From: an uncultured Hyphomonas sp. | GTDB taxonomy: Bacteria > Pseudomonadota > Alphaproteobacteria > Caulobacterales > Hyphomonadaceae | DNA: 64,000 nucleotides | Assembly: GCF_963677035.1 (NCBI RefSeq) | Contig: NZ_OY781472.1 | Location: 434,001 to 498,000, forward strand | Reading direction: 5' to 3' | In this document: positions 52,227 to 61,123 of the stretch, in pieces | Layout: the number at the start of each line of letters is the position of its first letter | How positions within the stretch are numbered: the first letter of the stretch is position 1 | Notes under the pieces: generated by a model | Seen by the model: only the letters and a program-made list of their open reading frames with translations | The model's database searches: none | What the model was told of the DNA's origin: nothing | Position numbers and translations under genes: made by a program

Positions 52227-53417
52227 ATGGCATTCGATGCAACCCGCCCACCCGGCCCCGCGACCCGCGCCATTCATCATGGCTATGACCCGGCTAAAAA
52301 CGACTATGCGCTGACTCCGCCCGTGCATCTGACGTCTACCTTTGCCTTCCCGGATGCGCAGACCGGCGGCGCCCTGTTCGCCGGTGAGGCCGAGGGCCAT
52401 ATCTATTCCCGCATCTCGAACCCGACCGTCGCCCTGCTGGAAGACCGCATCGCCAGCCTCGAAGGTGCCGAAGCCGGCCTCGCCACCGCCAGCGGCATGG
52501 GCGCGATCAGCTCCCTCATGTGGACGCTGCTGAAGCCGGGCGATGAGGTTATCACCGACCAGACGCTCTATGGCTGCACCTTCGCTTTCATGCGCGACGG
52601 CCTCTCCCGCTTCGGCGTGAAGATCACCCATATCGATCTGCGCGACCCGGCGAACCTTTCCGCGGCCCTCTCTGACAAGACGCGCGCCGTGTATTTTGAA
52701 ACCCCGGCCAATCCGAACATGCGTCTGGTCGATATCCGGGAAACCGCCCGTATCGCGCACGCGGCCGGCGCGCTGGTGGTGGTGGACAACACCTATGCCT
52801 CTCCCCTGCTGACTCGGCCGATTTCGCTCGGCGCAGACTTCGTCGTCCATTCCGCCACCAAATATCTCGGCGGCCATGGAGACCTTGTGGCGGGCATGGT
52901 GCTCGGCCGGGCCGAGGCCCTCAAGGAGGTCCGCATGTTCGGCGTGAAGGACATGACCGGCTCCGTCATGGCGCCGTTCAATGCCATGCTGGTGATGCGT
53001 GGACTGAAGACCCTTCAGCTGCGCATGGCACGCCATTGCGAGAGCGGCCAGCGCGTGGCCGAATGGCTGGAAGCCCAGCCGGGCGTACAGGCCGTCTACT
53101 ATCCGGGCCTCGCCAGCCATCCGCAGCATGAGCTGGCCAAACGCCAGATGGACGGCTTCGGCGGCATGATCGCGTTCGAACTGTCTGGCGGTTACGAGGC
53201 AGGTATCGAGATGATGAACCGGCTGCAGCTGATCTGCCGCGCCGTCAGCCTCGGCGACGCCGAAACCCTGATCCAGCACCCCGCCAGCATGACCCATTCG
53301 ACCTACACCGAAGAAGAACGCCTCGAACATGGCATCAGTAATGGCCTGATCCGCCTCTCCGTCGGATTGGAGGACGTGGAAGACGTGATCGCAGACCTTG
53401 AGGCGGCGCTGGCCTAG
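52227..53417 (+). CDS. mdeA: Methionine gamma-lyase
   Basis: PLP enzyme of the Cys/Met metabolism family, converting L-methionine to methanethiol, 2-oxobutyrate and ammonia; 396 residues. ATG 52227 follows GGAG at six bases. Residues match the Pseudomonas putida enzyme with an offset of one: YSR at 60-62 (phosphate contact), Y115 and C117 in TLYGCTFAF (Cys116 is diagnostic for the gamma-lyase), D187 and the PLP lysine K212 in HSATKYLGGHGD. Divergent Lrp-type regulator. It ends 2 bp before the convergent channel gene. Confidence 0.92.
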   Translation: MAFDATRPPGPATRAIHHGYDPAKNDYALTPPVHLTSTFAFPDAQTGGALFAGEAEGHIYSRISNPTVALLEDRIASLEGAEAGLATASGMGAISSLMWTLLKPGDEVITDQTLYGCTFAFMRDGLSRFGVKITHIDLRDPANLSAALSDKTRAVYFETPANPNMRLVDIRETARIAHAAGALVVVDNTYASPLLTRPISLGADFVVHSATKYLGGHGDLVAGMVLGRAEALKEVRMFGVKDMTGSVMAPFNAMLVMRGLKTLQLRMARHCESGQRVAEWLEAQPGVQAVYYPGLASHPQHELAKRQMDGFGGMIAFELSGGYEAGIEMMNRLQLICRAVSLGDAETLIQHPASMTHSTYTEEERLEHGISNGLIRLSVGLEDVEDVIADLEAALA

Positions 53418-53419
53418 CC

Positions 53420-54838
53420 CTACTCCACCGGGCTTTGTTCATCCAGCAGGTCGGCCTCGTTGCTGCTTGCGCGTTCGGCGGCGACTTTTTCGTCGATCGT
53501 GTTGTCGGCGGCGACATCGGCCGCCTCGCGCGTATCGACGTCGGCTTTCGGGCGCGGCTGTTCCGGCGGGCCTGCCGGGTGTCCGTCCGGCTTGGTGTTT
53601 TTCAGCGCGTCTTCCACACCGCTGTCGAAGCGCAGGCGATAGATCGGCTCCGGCAGGGTAAAGCCGCCCTCTTCCAGTGCATCCTTGGTGGCCGCGATGG
53701 CGAGGCCGCGCGCCTTGCCGAAATTGGTTTCCCTCTGGTCGACCCAGCCCATGAAGCGCAGCACGATGTTGGAATCGCCGACCGTCTGGATGTAGGCCTC
53801 CGGCTCCGGATCTTTCAACACGAAGGGCAGCGCCTTCATCCGGTCGAGGCCGAGCTGCATGGCCGCCACGGGGTCGTCGGCGGCATCGACGCCCAGATCG
53901 AAATCGAACCGGCGATCCGGATTGCGGGTATAGTTCAGGATCACCGCCTTGAAGACGGTAGAGTTCGGTATACGGAGATGGTTGCCATCCAGCGTCATCA
54001 GCACGGTGGAGCGGGACGTCAACCGCATCACCTTGCCCTCATGCTGATCGATCACAACATGCTCGTTCGCGCGGAAAGGCTGGCGGACGCTGAGCATGAT
54101 GGAAGAAATGTAGTTCTCCAGCGTATCACGCACGGAGAAACCGATGGCGAGGCCGACCACCCCTGCCCCGCCAAGGATCGTCCCCATCATCGCCGTGGCG
54201 CCGAGAATGTTCATCGCCGCAATCAGCGCCACCAGCAACATCACGATCCGGAACGCCCCGGAGACCAGTTCCACCAGGAACGGGTTGGGCAGGATCAGGC
54301 GCCAGAAACTGCGCCAGGAAGCGAGCAGATGCCCAAGCAGGGCAATCACCAGGAACACGCCCAGCGACACGCCATACAGCGGCAGAGCGCGGTAGACTTT
54401 TTGCAGGCGGCCGGTCGGGTCTCCGAAGAACGGCGCTGTGCTATCGTCCACCGCGAGGCGGCGTTCGATCTGGTTCTCCACCGTGACGACGCCATTCACG
54501 CGCAGGGCGATCTGTTCGGCACGGGTCTCGGCGCCAGTGCTGGCCACCTCACCGGCGAGCGTCACCACGCCATGGTTCACCTCCACGGTCACCCGGCGGA
54601 GCGTCGCGATCTCGGCGAAAATGTCCGAGATGCGCGTTTTGATCTCGGAATCGCTCGCCTGCGGCGGCGGGGTCTGGATGGCAGGGGTCGGATCTGCCGG
54701 CGGCTCCGGCGCCTGCGCCAGTGCGGCCGGAGCCATCAGGGCAAGGCACAGCACCAGCAGGCCGGCACAGAGCCAGCCCGTCAGCGCGGCGGGAATGCCA
54801 GTGAAGTTTGTGCGCGGGTTCACCTTTCCAGAATACAT
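53420..54838 (-). CDS. MscS-family channel with N-terminal BON domain
   Basis: A 472-residue inner-membrane channel. A signal peptide (ending AALAQA, about residue 42) and a Pro-rich linker lead to a periplasmic BON-like domain (about 60-128: ISDIFAEIATLRRVTVEVNHGVVTLAGEV, then VNGVVTVENQI). Three membrane helices follow; the pore helix is ILGGAGVVGLAIGFSVRDTLENYISSIML and the beta domain carries GKVMRLTSRSTVLMTLDGNHLRIPNSTVF, both canonical for MscS. The C-terminal 65 residues are acidic and disordered. BON domains bind membranes or hydrophobic ligands. It ends 2 bp from the convergent lyase gene. Confidence 0.87.
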   Translation of the reverse strand: MYSGKVNPRTNFTGIPAALTGWLCAGLLVLCLALMAPAALAQAPEPPADPTPAIQTPPPQASDSEIKTRISDIFAEIATLRRVTVEVNHGVVTLAGEVASTGAETRAEQIALRVNGVVTVENQIERRLAVDDSTAPFFGDPTGRLQKVYRALPLYGVSLGVFLVIALLGHLLASWRSFWRLILPNPFLVELVSGAFRIVMLLVALIAAMNILGATAMMGTILGGAGVVGLAIGFSVRDTLENYISSIMLSVRQPFRANEHVVIDQHEGKVMRLTSRSTVLMTLDGNHLRIPNSTVFKAVILNYTRNPDRRFDFDLGVDAADDPVAAMQLGLDRMKALPFVLKDPEPEAYIQTVGDSNIVLRFMGWVDQRETNFGKARGLAIAATKDALEEGGFTLPEPIYRLRFDSGVEDALKNTKPDGHPAGPPEQPRPKADVDTREAADVAADNTIDEKVAAERASSNEADLLDEQSPVE

Positions 54839-54873
54839 GAGACGCCGGAAGGTTCCATCCGGAGCTTTGCGGA

Positions 54874-55239
54874 CTAGCCCACCACCTCCGCCTCATTCCC
54901 GAACCAGAGGGGGGAGTTCGCAAGGTCGATGAACTTCTTTTCGTCCTCCAGCAGTTCGGCGCCAGCCTTTGCCGCCGCCTCGCTGGTATTGGCGGCCATG
55001 GCCTCTTCGCTTTCGAACCAGAGTTCGGCGACGCCATCATAGGCGGGCGGCCCGCCGCGGCTGGCCTGCATGGCTGCGTTCAGCGGGTCATGCGCGGTAT
55101 GGTTCTGGACATATCGGAGAATGCCCAGAACCTCCGCATGCTTTGCCACCAGCGGAGCGTGCTGCTCGCGCCAGTAGGTCTGGAACTCTTCCCGCGTGAG
55201 GTGCGGCAGGCGCCTCAGGCAGAAGGTCAGCTTGATCAC
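54874..55239 (-). CDS. EthD domain protein
   Basis: A 121-residue dimeric alpha-beta-barrel protein. It starts at GTG 55239, overlapping the TGA of the upstream acyl-CoA dehydrogenase (GTGA), with GGAG seven bases before it. The sequence VIKLTFCLRRLPHLTREEFQTYWREQHAPLVAKHA is the typical EthD opening (F-x-x-YWxxxHxPL), then RYVQNHTAHDP and YDGVAELWFES. EthD proteins accompany degradation or oxidation genes. Coupling to the acyl-CoA dehydrogenase suggests a shared pathway, substrate unknown. Confidence 0.85.
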   Translation of the reverse strand: MIKLTFCLRRLPHLTREEFQTYWREQHAPLVAKHAEVLGILRYVQNHTAHDPLNAAMQASRGGPPAYDGVAELWFESEEAMAANTSEAAAKAGAELLEDEKKFIDLANSPLWFGNEAEVVG

Positions 55240-56471
55240 AGCAGGTCTCCGCCCGCTGCGGCAGCGCTGGTGCCGTCCTTCTTGAAGGCGCGGATGACGT
55301 TCTTGCCGGTGATCCATTTGTGCACTTCGTCCGGGCCATCAACGAGACGCTGCGAGCGGATGTGCGTGTACCAGGCGGCCAGCGGCGTATCGAGCGAATA
55401 GCCGAGCGCGCCGTGCAGCTGGATCGAGGTGTCGACCACCTTGTGAACCATGTTGGCCAGGAAGACTTTGGCGATGCCATTCTCCTGGCGGATGTCCATG
55501 CCGTTCTCGGCCTTGTAGGCGATATGCATCAGCATCAGGCGCGCGATGTAGAGCTGGCTGGCGCATTCGGCGAGCATGAACTGGACGCCCTGGCGGTCTT
55601 CCAGCTTCTGGCCGAACGTCTCGCGGCTGGTGACATGTTCCGTTGCCAGATCAAGTGCGCGCTGGGCCATGGCAACATTGTGCATGCCGTGGCGCAGGCG
55701 CCCATAGGCGAGCCGGTGCTGGCCCATGGCAAAGCCCTGCCCCTCCCCGCCGAGAAGATTCTCTTCCGGCACGATGAGGTTCTCGATCTTCACCTCAGCA
55801 TGGCCGCCGCCCATCTCCGTATAGTGCGGCCCGTGCACCGCCATGGTGGGGATGTCGCGCAGGATGTTGTAGCCGGGGTTCGGCAGCTCCACGATGAAGG
55901 TGGAATATTGCTGGTGGCGCGGCGCGTCCGGATTGGTCTTGGCCATGACGACCGCGATGTCGGCCGCCGTCGCGGCGGACGAGAACCATTTCTCACCATT
56001 CAGGACGTAATTGCCCTTGCCGTCTTTCACCGCCGTCGTCTGCATGCCGGTCGCATCGGCGCCCGCCGCCTTTTCCGTCATGGAATAGCAGATGCGCTTT
56101 TCGCCATTGATCAGCGGCTTCAGGTATTTCTCTTTCTGGAAATCCGTGCCGTGGGCCAGCAGGGTCAGCATGGTCGCATCATCCGGGCCTTGCGAGTTCA
56201 TCGAGAGCGCGCCCAGATGGCTCTGCCCCAGTTCCATCTGCACCAGCGCATTGGCCAGCGGCCCGAGCCCCATGCCGCCATGCTCAACCGGGAAGAAGGG
56301 CAGCCACAGGCCCTTGGCGCGGGCCTTGGCGCGCAGCTCCGCCAGCACTTCCCTGTAAGGCTTGCCATCGGCCATCGCCTTCTCGGCGGGCAGGCATTCC
56401 TCCTGCACCCATTTGCGCACGCGCTCGCGGACTTCCTTGGCCTCTTCCGGTATCGTGAAATCAATCGCCAT
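55236..56471 (-). CDS. Acyl-CoA dehydrogenase family protein
   Basis: A 411-residue FAD enzyme of fatty-acid or branched-chain acyl-CoA oxidation. Motifs: LPFFPVEHGGMGLG (about 57-70), CYSMTEKAAGADATGMQTTAV (flavin site; the usual TEPxxGSD reads TEKAAGAD here), EKWFSSAATAADIAVVMAKT, and at the C-terminus QLHGALGYSLDTPLAAWYTHIRSQRLVDGPDEVHK, with DGPDEVH in place of EGTxEI. This is the ACAD10/11-like branch, in which an Asp takes the place of the catalytic Glu. It is coupled to an EthD gene by a 4-bp overlap. Confidence 0.88.
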   Translation of the reverse strand: MAIDFTIPEEAKEVRERVRKWVQEECLPAEKAMADGKPYREVLAELRAKARAKGLWLPFFPVEHGGMGLGPLANALVQMELGQSHLGALSMNSQGPDDATMLTLLAHGTDFQKEKYLKPLINGEKRICYSMTEKAAGADATGMQTTAVKDGKGNYVLNGEKWFSSAATAADIAVVMAKTNPDAPRHQQYSTFIVELPNPGYNILRDIPTMAVHGPHYTEMGGGHAEVKIENLIVPEENLLGGEGQGFAMGQHRLAYGRLRHGMHNVAMAQRALDLATEHVTSRETFGQKLEDRQGVQFMLAECASQLYIARLMLMHIAYKAENGMDIRQENGIAKVFLANMVHKVVDTSIQLHGALGYSLDTPLAAWYTHIRSQRLVDGPDEVHKWITGKNVIRAFKKDGTSAAAAGGDLL

Positions 56472-56540
56472 GTTTCGCTCCCTTGTCTTTATGGCAGGGA
56501 GGCTAGTGCCGAACGGCGCGCCCGCAAGCCTGACTTTGCG

Positions 56541-57278
56541 TCAGTCGTAATCGACGTGCGTCAGGTAGAGCCCATCGGCCGGGGCGATGGGGCCGCATTG
56601 TGTGCGGTCGGCGGCCTCCAGGATGTCCGCGATCCAGCCGACCGGCTGCTTGCCCCGCCCAACCTCGACGAGACTGCCCACCATGGAGCGGACCTGCCGG
56701 TGGATGAAGCTCTGCGCCCGGCAGGTAAGAATCACCCGGTCCCCTTCCCGCGACACCGAGATTGCGTTCAGCGTCTTCACCGGCGTCAGCGCCTGGCAAT
56801 CGGAATCGCGGAACGTGGTGAAATCATGCGTGCCGGTCAGGGCCTGCGCGGCTTCATGCATTTTCTCTGCACTGAGCTTCGACGGCACCCGCCAGGCAAG
56901 ACCGCGATCCAGCGTCAGATCGGCGCGGCGGTTAACGATCACATAGCGGTAGTGGCGCTGGGTGGCGCTGAAGCGGGCATGGAAGTCATCGCTCACTTCC
57001 TCGGCCCTGAGCACGCCAATCGGGTGCGGGCGCAAATGGAAGTTCATCGCGTCGGCGACCTTGCGGCCCCGGTCGGTCTGCAGGTCCATATGGGCCACCT
57101 GTCCGGTGGCGTGCACGCCGCTGTCGGTGCGGCCGGCACCGAAGATTTCGACCGGCGCGCCATCCAGCTTTGCGGCCGCTGCCTCCAGCGTGCCCTGGAC
57201 CGTGGGCACACCGGGCAGCTTTTGCCAGCCCTGGAACGGGCCACCATGGTATTCGATGAGGAGTCTGTATCGGGGCAT
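56541..57278 (-). CDS. truA: tRNA pseudouridine(38-40) synthase
   Basis: A 245-residue pseudouridine synthase acting on positions 38-40 of tRNA. Expected motifs: YRLLIEYHGGPFQGWQKLPGVPTVQGTLEAA (start), the catalytic Asp in GAGRTDSGVHATGQVAHMD, and RSFIHRQVRSMVGSLVEVGRG (here QSFIHRQVRSMVG). It is downstream of def, fmt and a GNAT gene on the same strand, as in the def-fmt-truA arrangement of related bacteria. Confidence 0.95.
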   Translation of the reverse strand: MPRYRLLIEYHGGPFQGWQKLPGVPTVQGTLEAAAAKLDGAPVEIFGAGRTDSGVHATGQVAHMDLQTDRGRKVADAMNFHLRPHPIGVLRAEEVSDDFHARFSATQRHYRYVIVNRRADLTLDRGLAWRVPSKLSAEKMHEAAQALTGTHDFTTFRDSDCQALTPVKTLNAISVSREGDRVILTCRAQSFIHRQVRSMVGSLVEVGRGKQPVGWIADILEAADRTQCGPIAPADGLYLTHVDYD

Positions 57279-57289
57279 TTGCCCCGCCC

Positions 57290-57778
57290 CTAGCCGAAGG
57301 CAGCGGGATAGGTCAATTCACCGGATTCCGGCGCGCCGGGATTGATGGCCTGCGCCATGAAAGCCGGACCGGACCACGGCGCCCGGAACGGCTTTGCCAG
57401 ATCCTCTGAAAATCCAAGGATCGAATAGAACTCCGGATGGCCAAGGACGAAAACGAGGCTTTCCCCCCGCCCGGCCATGACAAGCAATCCCATGCGAACC
57501 AGGGAACTGCCGATCCCGCGCCGCTGCATGTCCGGACTCACACTCATCGGCCCCAGCCCAACGGCGGACGGTTTTCCATCAATGAGGATACGGAAAAACT
57601 CGATATGAGCGACCAGCGCGTCGTCGCGGTGGGCGACAAGCGACAGCAGGGATTCATGATTGGCGTGCAGTTTCCGCACGATGCCAGCTTCTTCCGAACC
57701 GCCGAAGGCCAGCCTGTTAAGGCTAACAATCGCGTTCATATCTTCAGATTTGTGCCGCCGGATCCAGGTCTTGTTCAT
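57290..57778 (-). CDS. GNAT family N-acetyltransferase
   Basis: A 162-residue predicted acetyltransferase, 12 bp upstream of truA. The acetyl-CoA-binding motif is VSPDMQRRGIGSSLVRMGL (QRRGIG), after GLGPMSV. GRGESLVFVLGHPEFYSILGFSEDLAKPFRAPW (ending in a conserved Y/F-x-x-x-GF) marks the YhbS-like branch. The acceptor is unknown. It separates fmt from truA, which is an insertion into an otherwise common gene order. Confidence 0.85.
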   Translation of the reverse strand: MNKTWIRRHKSEDMNAIVSLNRLAFGGSEEAGIVRKLHANHESLLSLVAHRDDALVAHIEFFRILIDGKPSAVGLGPMSVSPDMQRRGIGSSLVRMGLLVMAGRGESLVFVLGHPEFYSILGFSEDLAKPFRAPWSGPAFMAQAINPGAPESGELTYPAAFG

Positions 57779-57951
57779 CTTATGGCCGTTCTGGTCGCAA
57801 GAGCAGGATACGGGGATCTACTTAGACCCTCATACCCACATCAAATTTCCCATTTAGCGTCCGGCATCCGCCCCCCAGCGAACCCCTGCTTCCTAGGGGA
57901 AGTTTAATTAACATGCAACAATTCAGTACGGGCTGCGGCGACAGGCCCCGG

Positions 57952-58905
57952 TCAGAATAACATCGTATCCGGAGGAATTGGCTGACCGTTCAGAAACAGG
58001 CCTGCATCCAGAGGTTTCCCGCCCGGTTTTTGCAAGCGCGTGAGACGGATGGCGCCGCCATCCCCGCAGGCAACGAGCAGATTGTCATCCAGCACCATGC
58101 CGGCCGGGGCGGAGGTTTCGCGGCCAGAACGGCGGGCGTCCAGAAGCTTCAACCTAACGGGAGAAGTGCTGCCCGGCGGGAGCCACTCACACCAGGCGCC
58201 GGGGAATGGGGACAGCCCGCGGATGTGGCAATCCACCTCACGTGCCGGGCGGTTCCAATCAACCTTCTGGTCTGCCGGACCCAGCTTGTGAGCATAGGTG
58301 ATGCCCTCTTCCGGCTGGGCTGCCGGTGTCAGGCTGCCATCGGCCAGCCCCGCGAGGGCAAAGGGCGCCAGATCCGCGGCCAGCTCCATCAGGCGGTCAT
58401 GCACGCTGCCCGCCGTATCTTCGGTGCTGATCGGGGTACGCCGGGAGGCGAGCACGGGGCCGGTGTCCAGCCCCGCATCCATCAGCATGGCGTCAACGCC
58501 GGTCTCGGCATCCCCCGCCATAATGGCGCGCTGGATCGGCGCAGCGCCCCGCCAGCGCGGCAGGATGGAAGCGTGCATGTTGAGACAGCCAAGGCGCGGC
58601 GCGTCCAGCACCGCCTGCGGCAGGATCAGGCCATAGGCGACGACCACGGCAGCATCCAGGTTGAGGGCCGCAAAGGCCTCCTGCTCCGGCGCCTTCTTCA
58701 GGCTTTTCGGTGTGCGAACCTCCAGCCCCTGCGACTCGGCAAAGGCGTGGACGGCGGTGGGGGTCAGCTTCTTGCCCCGGCCAGCCGGGCGCGGCGGCTG
58801 GGAATAGACGCAGGCAATCTCGTGACCGGCCGCGATCAGCGCTTTCAGCACGCCGACGGCGATATCCGGGCTTCCCATAAACGCGATACGGAGTTTCTGG
58901 CTCAT
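57952..58905 (-). CDS. fmt: Methionyl-tRNA formyltransferase
   Basis: A 317-residue enzyme formylating initiator Met-tRNA. ATG 58905 gives the family start [20 protein letters not shown] (FMGSP). Catalytic segment: [45 protein letters not shown] with the Asn-x-His ([17 protein letters not shown]) and the later D. The C-terminal OB-fold domain begins near residue 205. It is 134 bp downstream of def, which removes the formyl group it adds; the intervening DNA shows nothing special. Confidence 0.95.
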   Translation of the reverse strand: MSQKLRIAFMGSPDIAVGVLKALIAAGHEIACVYSQPPRPAGRGKKLTPTAVHAFAESQGLEVRTPKSLKKAPEQEAFAALNLDAAVVVAYGLILPQAVLDAPRLGCLNMHASILPRWRGAAPIQRAIMAGDAETGVDAMLMDAGLDTGPVLASRRTPISTEDTAGSVHDRLMELAADLAPFALAGLADGSLTPAAQPEEGITYAHKLGPADQKVDWNRPAREVDCHIRGLSPFPGAWCEWLPPGSTSPVRLKLLDARRSGRETSAPAGMVLDDNLLVACGDGGAIRLTRLQKPGGKPLDAGLFLNGQPIPPDTMLF

Positions 58906-59039
58906 GGGCGCGGGCTTACCGGCAATTCCGGGACTTGCAAAGCGGCAGTCTGCCGCCTGTCCCAAGCGCGGCCATCCGCGGCAACGGCTTTGAGTGAGGG
59001 GGCCTCACAAGGCGGAATGCCTTGCGCTGATCCGGTCGA

Positions 59040-59570
59040 TCAGGCTGCGCTTTCGCGCAGGGCGCGCAGCTTCGCCTTCTTCACCTTGTCGACCGCGCGC
59101 TGGCGCTTGAGGCGGGACAGATAGTCGATGAACAGCGTACCTTCGAGATGGTCCATCTCGTGCTGGATGCAGACCGCATAGAGGTCCTCGGCCCATTCCT
59201 CGACCTTGAAGCCGTCATAGTCGAGATAACGGATGAGGCATTTCACCGGCCGTTCGACCTCGTCGAAAATGTCCGGCACGGAGAGGCAACCTTCTTCATA
59301 AGGCGTTGTCTCTTCAACGGTTTCGACGATTTCCGGGTTCACGAAATAGCGCGGGGCCGGGTCTTCGTCTTCCTTAGCGAGATCCATCACGATGACACGC
59401 AGCGGCACGCCAATCTGGATCGCTGCCAGGCCGATGCCCGGCGCGTCGTACATGGTTTCCAGCATGTCATCCATGAGCGCGCGGATTTCGTCGGTGACGC
59501 CGCCCTCAACGGGCTTGGACACCTCTTTCAGGCGCGGATCGGGGACAGTGAGAATTTCGCGAATAGCCAT
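59040..59570 (-). CDS. def: Peptide deformylase
   Basis: A 176-residue Fe(II)/Zn metalloenzyme that removes the formyl group from nascent chains. All three motifs are present: GIGLAAIQ (45-52), EGCLS (93-97, with metal ligand Cys95) and QHEMDHL (136-142, HEXDH ligands and catalytic Glu). The Lys-rich C-terminal helix is typical of type 1B enzymes. It is upstream of fmt on the same strand. Confidence 0.97.
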   Translation of the reverse strand: MAIREILTVPDPRLKEVSKPVEGGVTDEIRALMDDMLETMYDAPGIGLAAIQIGVPLRVIVMDLAKEDEDPAPRYFVNPEIVETVEETTPYEEGCLSVPDIFDEVERPVKCLIRYLDYDGFKVEEWAEDLYAVCIQHEMDHLEGTLFIDYLSRLKRQRAVDKVKKAKLRALRESAA

Positions 59571-59627
59571 ATTTTTCAGATAGGCGCGCGCCCCCGCCCG
59601 GTCAACGGGTGGGGATGCGCAGGCAAT

Positions 59628-60968
59628 TTATTCCGCAGCGGGCAGTTTGCGGGTCTCTCCGAGGTCCAGCTGCCCGGTTTCGGGCGTCGAGGTGCGGGAT
59701 TCGATCTGTTTCGGCTCGGCCAACGGCTTGTTGGGCGGGGCGATCTCCATGTCCTCGAACTTGCGCAAAGTCGGCAGCACACGCTTGTCGAAGGAGCCCA
59801 TGGCCGAATTGAAATGGTCGACCGATCCATTCAGGGATTTGCCCAGCTTCTCGATATGGCCCAGCATCACGCCCATACGGGTGTAGAGTTCGGAGCCGAG
59901 CTCTGCGGCGGCCATGGCATTCTCGTTCTGGTGATGCTGGCGCCAGAGGTGGGCGACGGTCTTGGCCAGAGCGATCAGGGTGGTCGGCGTGGTGACGATC
60001 ACCTGTTTGGCCATCGCGCGTTCGATCAGGTCTGGTGCCTCCTGCAGCGCGGCGGCGAAGAAATTCTCCCCCGGAATGAACATGGCAATATAGTCAAACC
60101 GGTTGCCAAGATTGGACTGATAGTCCTTTGAGGCCAGCGTATTCACATGACGCTGCACGCTCGTCGCATGGGCCTTCAGGTGCGCGAGTTTCTGGGCCGG
60201 GTCTTCGGTTTCCACCGCCGCCATATAGGAGGCGAGCGAGACCTTGGAATCGATCACGATCTGGCGGTCGCCCGGCAGACGGATGATCGCATCCGGGCGC
60301 TGGCGGCCCGCCTCAGTGTCGTCATGCACCTGTTCGGAAAAGTCGCAATGGGCGGACAGGCCAGCTTGTTCCATCACATTGCGCAGAGTCATCTCGCCCC
60401 AGCGCCCGCCGCCCTTCGGCGCGGTCAGGGCATTCACCAGCTTGCCGGTCTCGGCGGTATTGCGGTGCAGGCTTTCGCTGATCGCCTTGACCTGTTCGGA
60501 CAGGAGCGACTTGTCCGCGGTGCGGACTTTCTCGATTTCGTCGACGCGTTTCTTGAAGGCGTCGAAATTCTCGCCGATGGGCTTCATCAGCTCTTTCAGC
60601 TGACCCTGCGCGCCTTCCTTATGCTTCTCGAACGTCTCGTTCGCCAGCTGCAGGAATTGCGCATTGGCCTGACGCAGCACGCCCTGCGCCATGTCGGCAA
60701 ATTTCTTCTCGTCCTCGGCGCTGCGGGCGCGGGCTTCGGCGAGCGCGATCTCGGCCTCACGCAGATTGGCTTCGAGGGTGAGCACGCGCTGGCGGGCGGC
60801 TTCACGCTCGTCGGTGGCGTGGTCGCGCTCAATCTGCAACCGCTCGGTCTTCTGCTTCGCGGCGCTAAGCTGCATCCACGCAATGACGCCTGCCCCGAGG
60901 GCGAGGAAGAAGAGGATCAGGTGGGCAAGGTCAAAGCCCTGGCCCGCAATGGTGACAATCGGTTCCAT
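59628..60968 (-). CDS. rmuC: DNA recombination protein RmuC
   Basis: A 446-residue membrane-anchored, coiled-coil, nuclease-fold protein that limits inversions at short inverted repeats. One N-terminal helix (residues 14-32) is followed by a long coiled coil (about 35-200) and the RmuC domain: APKGGGRWGEMTLRNVMEQAGLSAHCDF, DAIIRLPGDRQIVIDSKVSLASYM, FIPGENFFAAAL and KQVIVTTPTTLIALAKTVAHLWRQHHQNENA. ATG 60968 has GAGAGG just upstream. An SOS-type box lies 27-41 bases before the ATG. It is upstream of def on the same strand. Confidence 0.95.
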   Translation of the reverse strand: MEPIVTIAGQGFDLAHLILFFLALGAGVIAWMQLSAAKQKTERLQIERDHATDEREAARQRVLTLEANLREAEIALAEARARSAEDEKKFADMAQGVLRQANAQFLQLANETFEKHKEGAQGQLKELMKPIGENFDAFKKRVDEIEKVRTADKSLLSEQVKAISESLHRNTAETGKLVNALTAPKGGGRWGEMTLRNVMEQAGLSAHCDFSEQVHDDTEAGRQRPDAIIRLPGDRQIVIDSKVSLASYMAAVETEDPAQKLAHLKAHATSVQRHVNTLASKDYQSNLGNRFDYIAMFIPGENFFAAALQEAPDLIERAMAKQVIVTTPTTLIALAKTVAHLWRQHHQNENAMAAAELGSELYTRMGVMLGHIEKLGKSLNGSVDHFNSAMGSFDKRVLPTLRKFEDMEIAPPNKPLAEPKQIESRTSTPETGQLDLGETRKLPAAE

Positions 60969-60994
60969 TCAGCCTCTCTGGCATGATTCTTTTG

Positions 60995-61009
60995 GAACAT
61001 ATATGGAAC
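60995..61009 (-). promoter_or_regulatory. SOS (LexA) box of alphaproteobacterial type upstream of rmuC
   Basis: On the minus strand the sequence is GTTC-CATATAT-GTTC, an exact match to the alphaproteobacterial LexA consensus GTTC-N7-GTTC. It lies 27-41 bases upstream of the rmuC ATG, where a repressor would block transcription. E. coli rmuC (formerly yigN) is a known LexA-regulated gene, which supports this reading. Confidence 0.7.
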
Positions 61010-61044
61010 ATGGAGGCATGTCGAGGTAGGGTCCGGTACCCGCC

Positions 61045-61081
61045 CCCCTCTCCCTTGGGAGAGGGGCCGGGGGTGAGGGGC
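61045..61081 (+). repeat. Left inverted hairpin repeat of the DUF559 unit
   Basis: CCCCTCTCCC (61045-61054) and GGGAGAGGGG (61057-61066) form a perfect 10-bp hairpin with a TT loop; CCGG and GGGTGAGGGGC follow to 61081. Its inverted copy lies at 61481-61516. The two copies face each other around the DUF559 gene. Confidence 0.85.
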
Positions 61082-61123
61082 GACAGACTCCCCCCACGAA
61101 ATGCCAGATCGGAAAAGACCCTC

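Noticed and set aside
60983..61123. A longer N-terminus for the DUF559 protein starting at 60983
   Set aside because: It would translate the hairpin repeat (Pro/Gly-rich run), which is DNA structure and not protein; the family starts near MSRRPDIHLAR.
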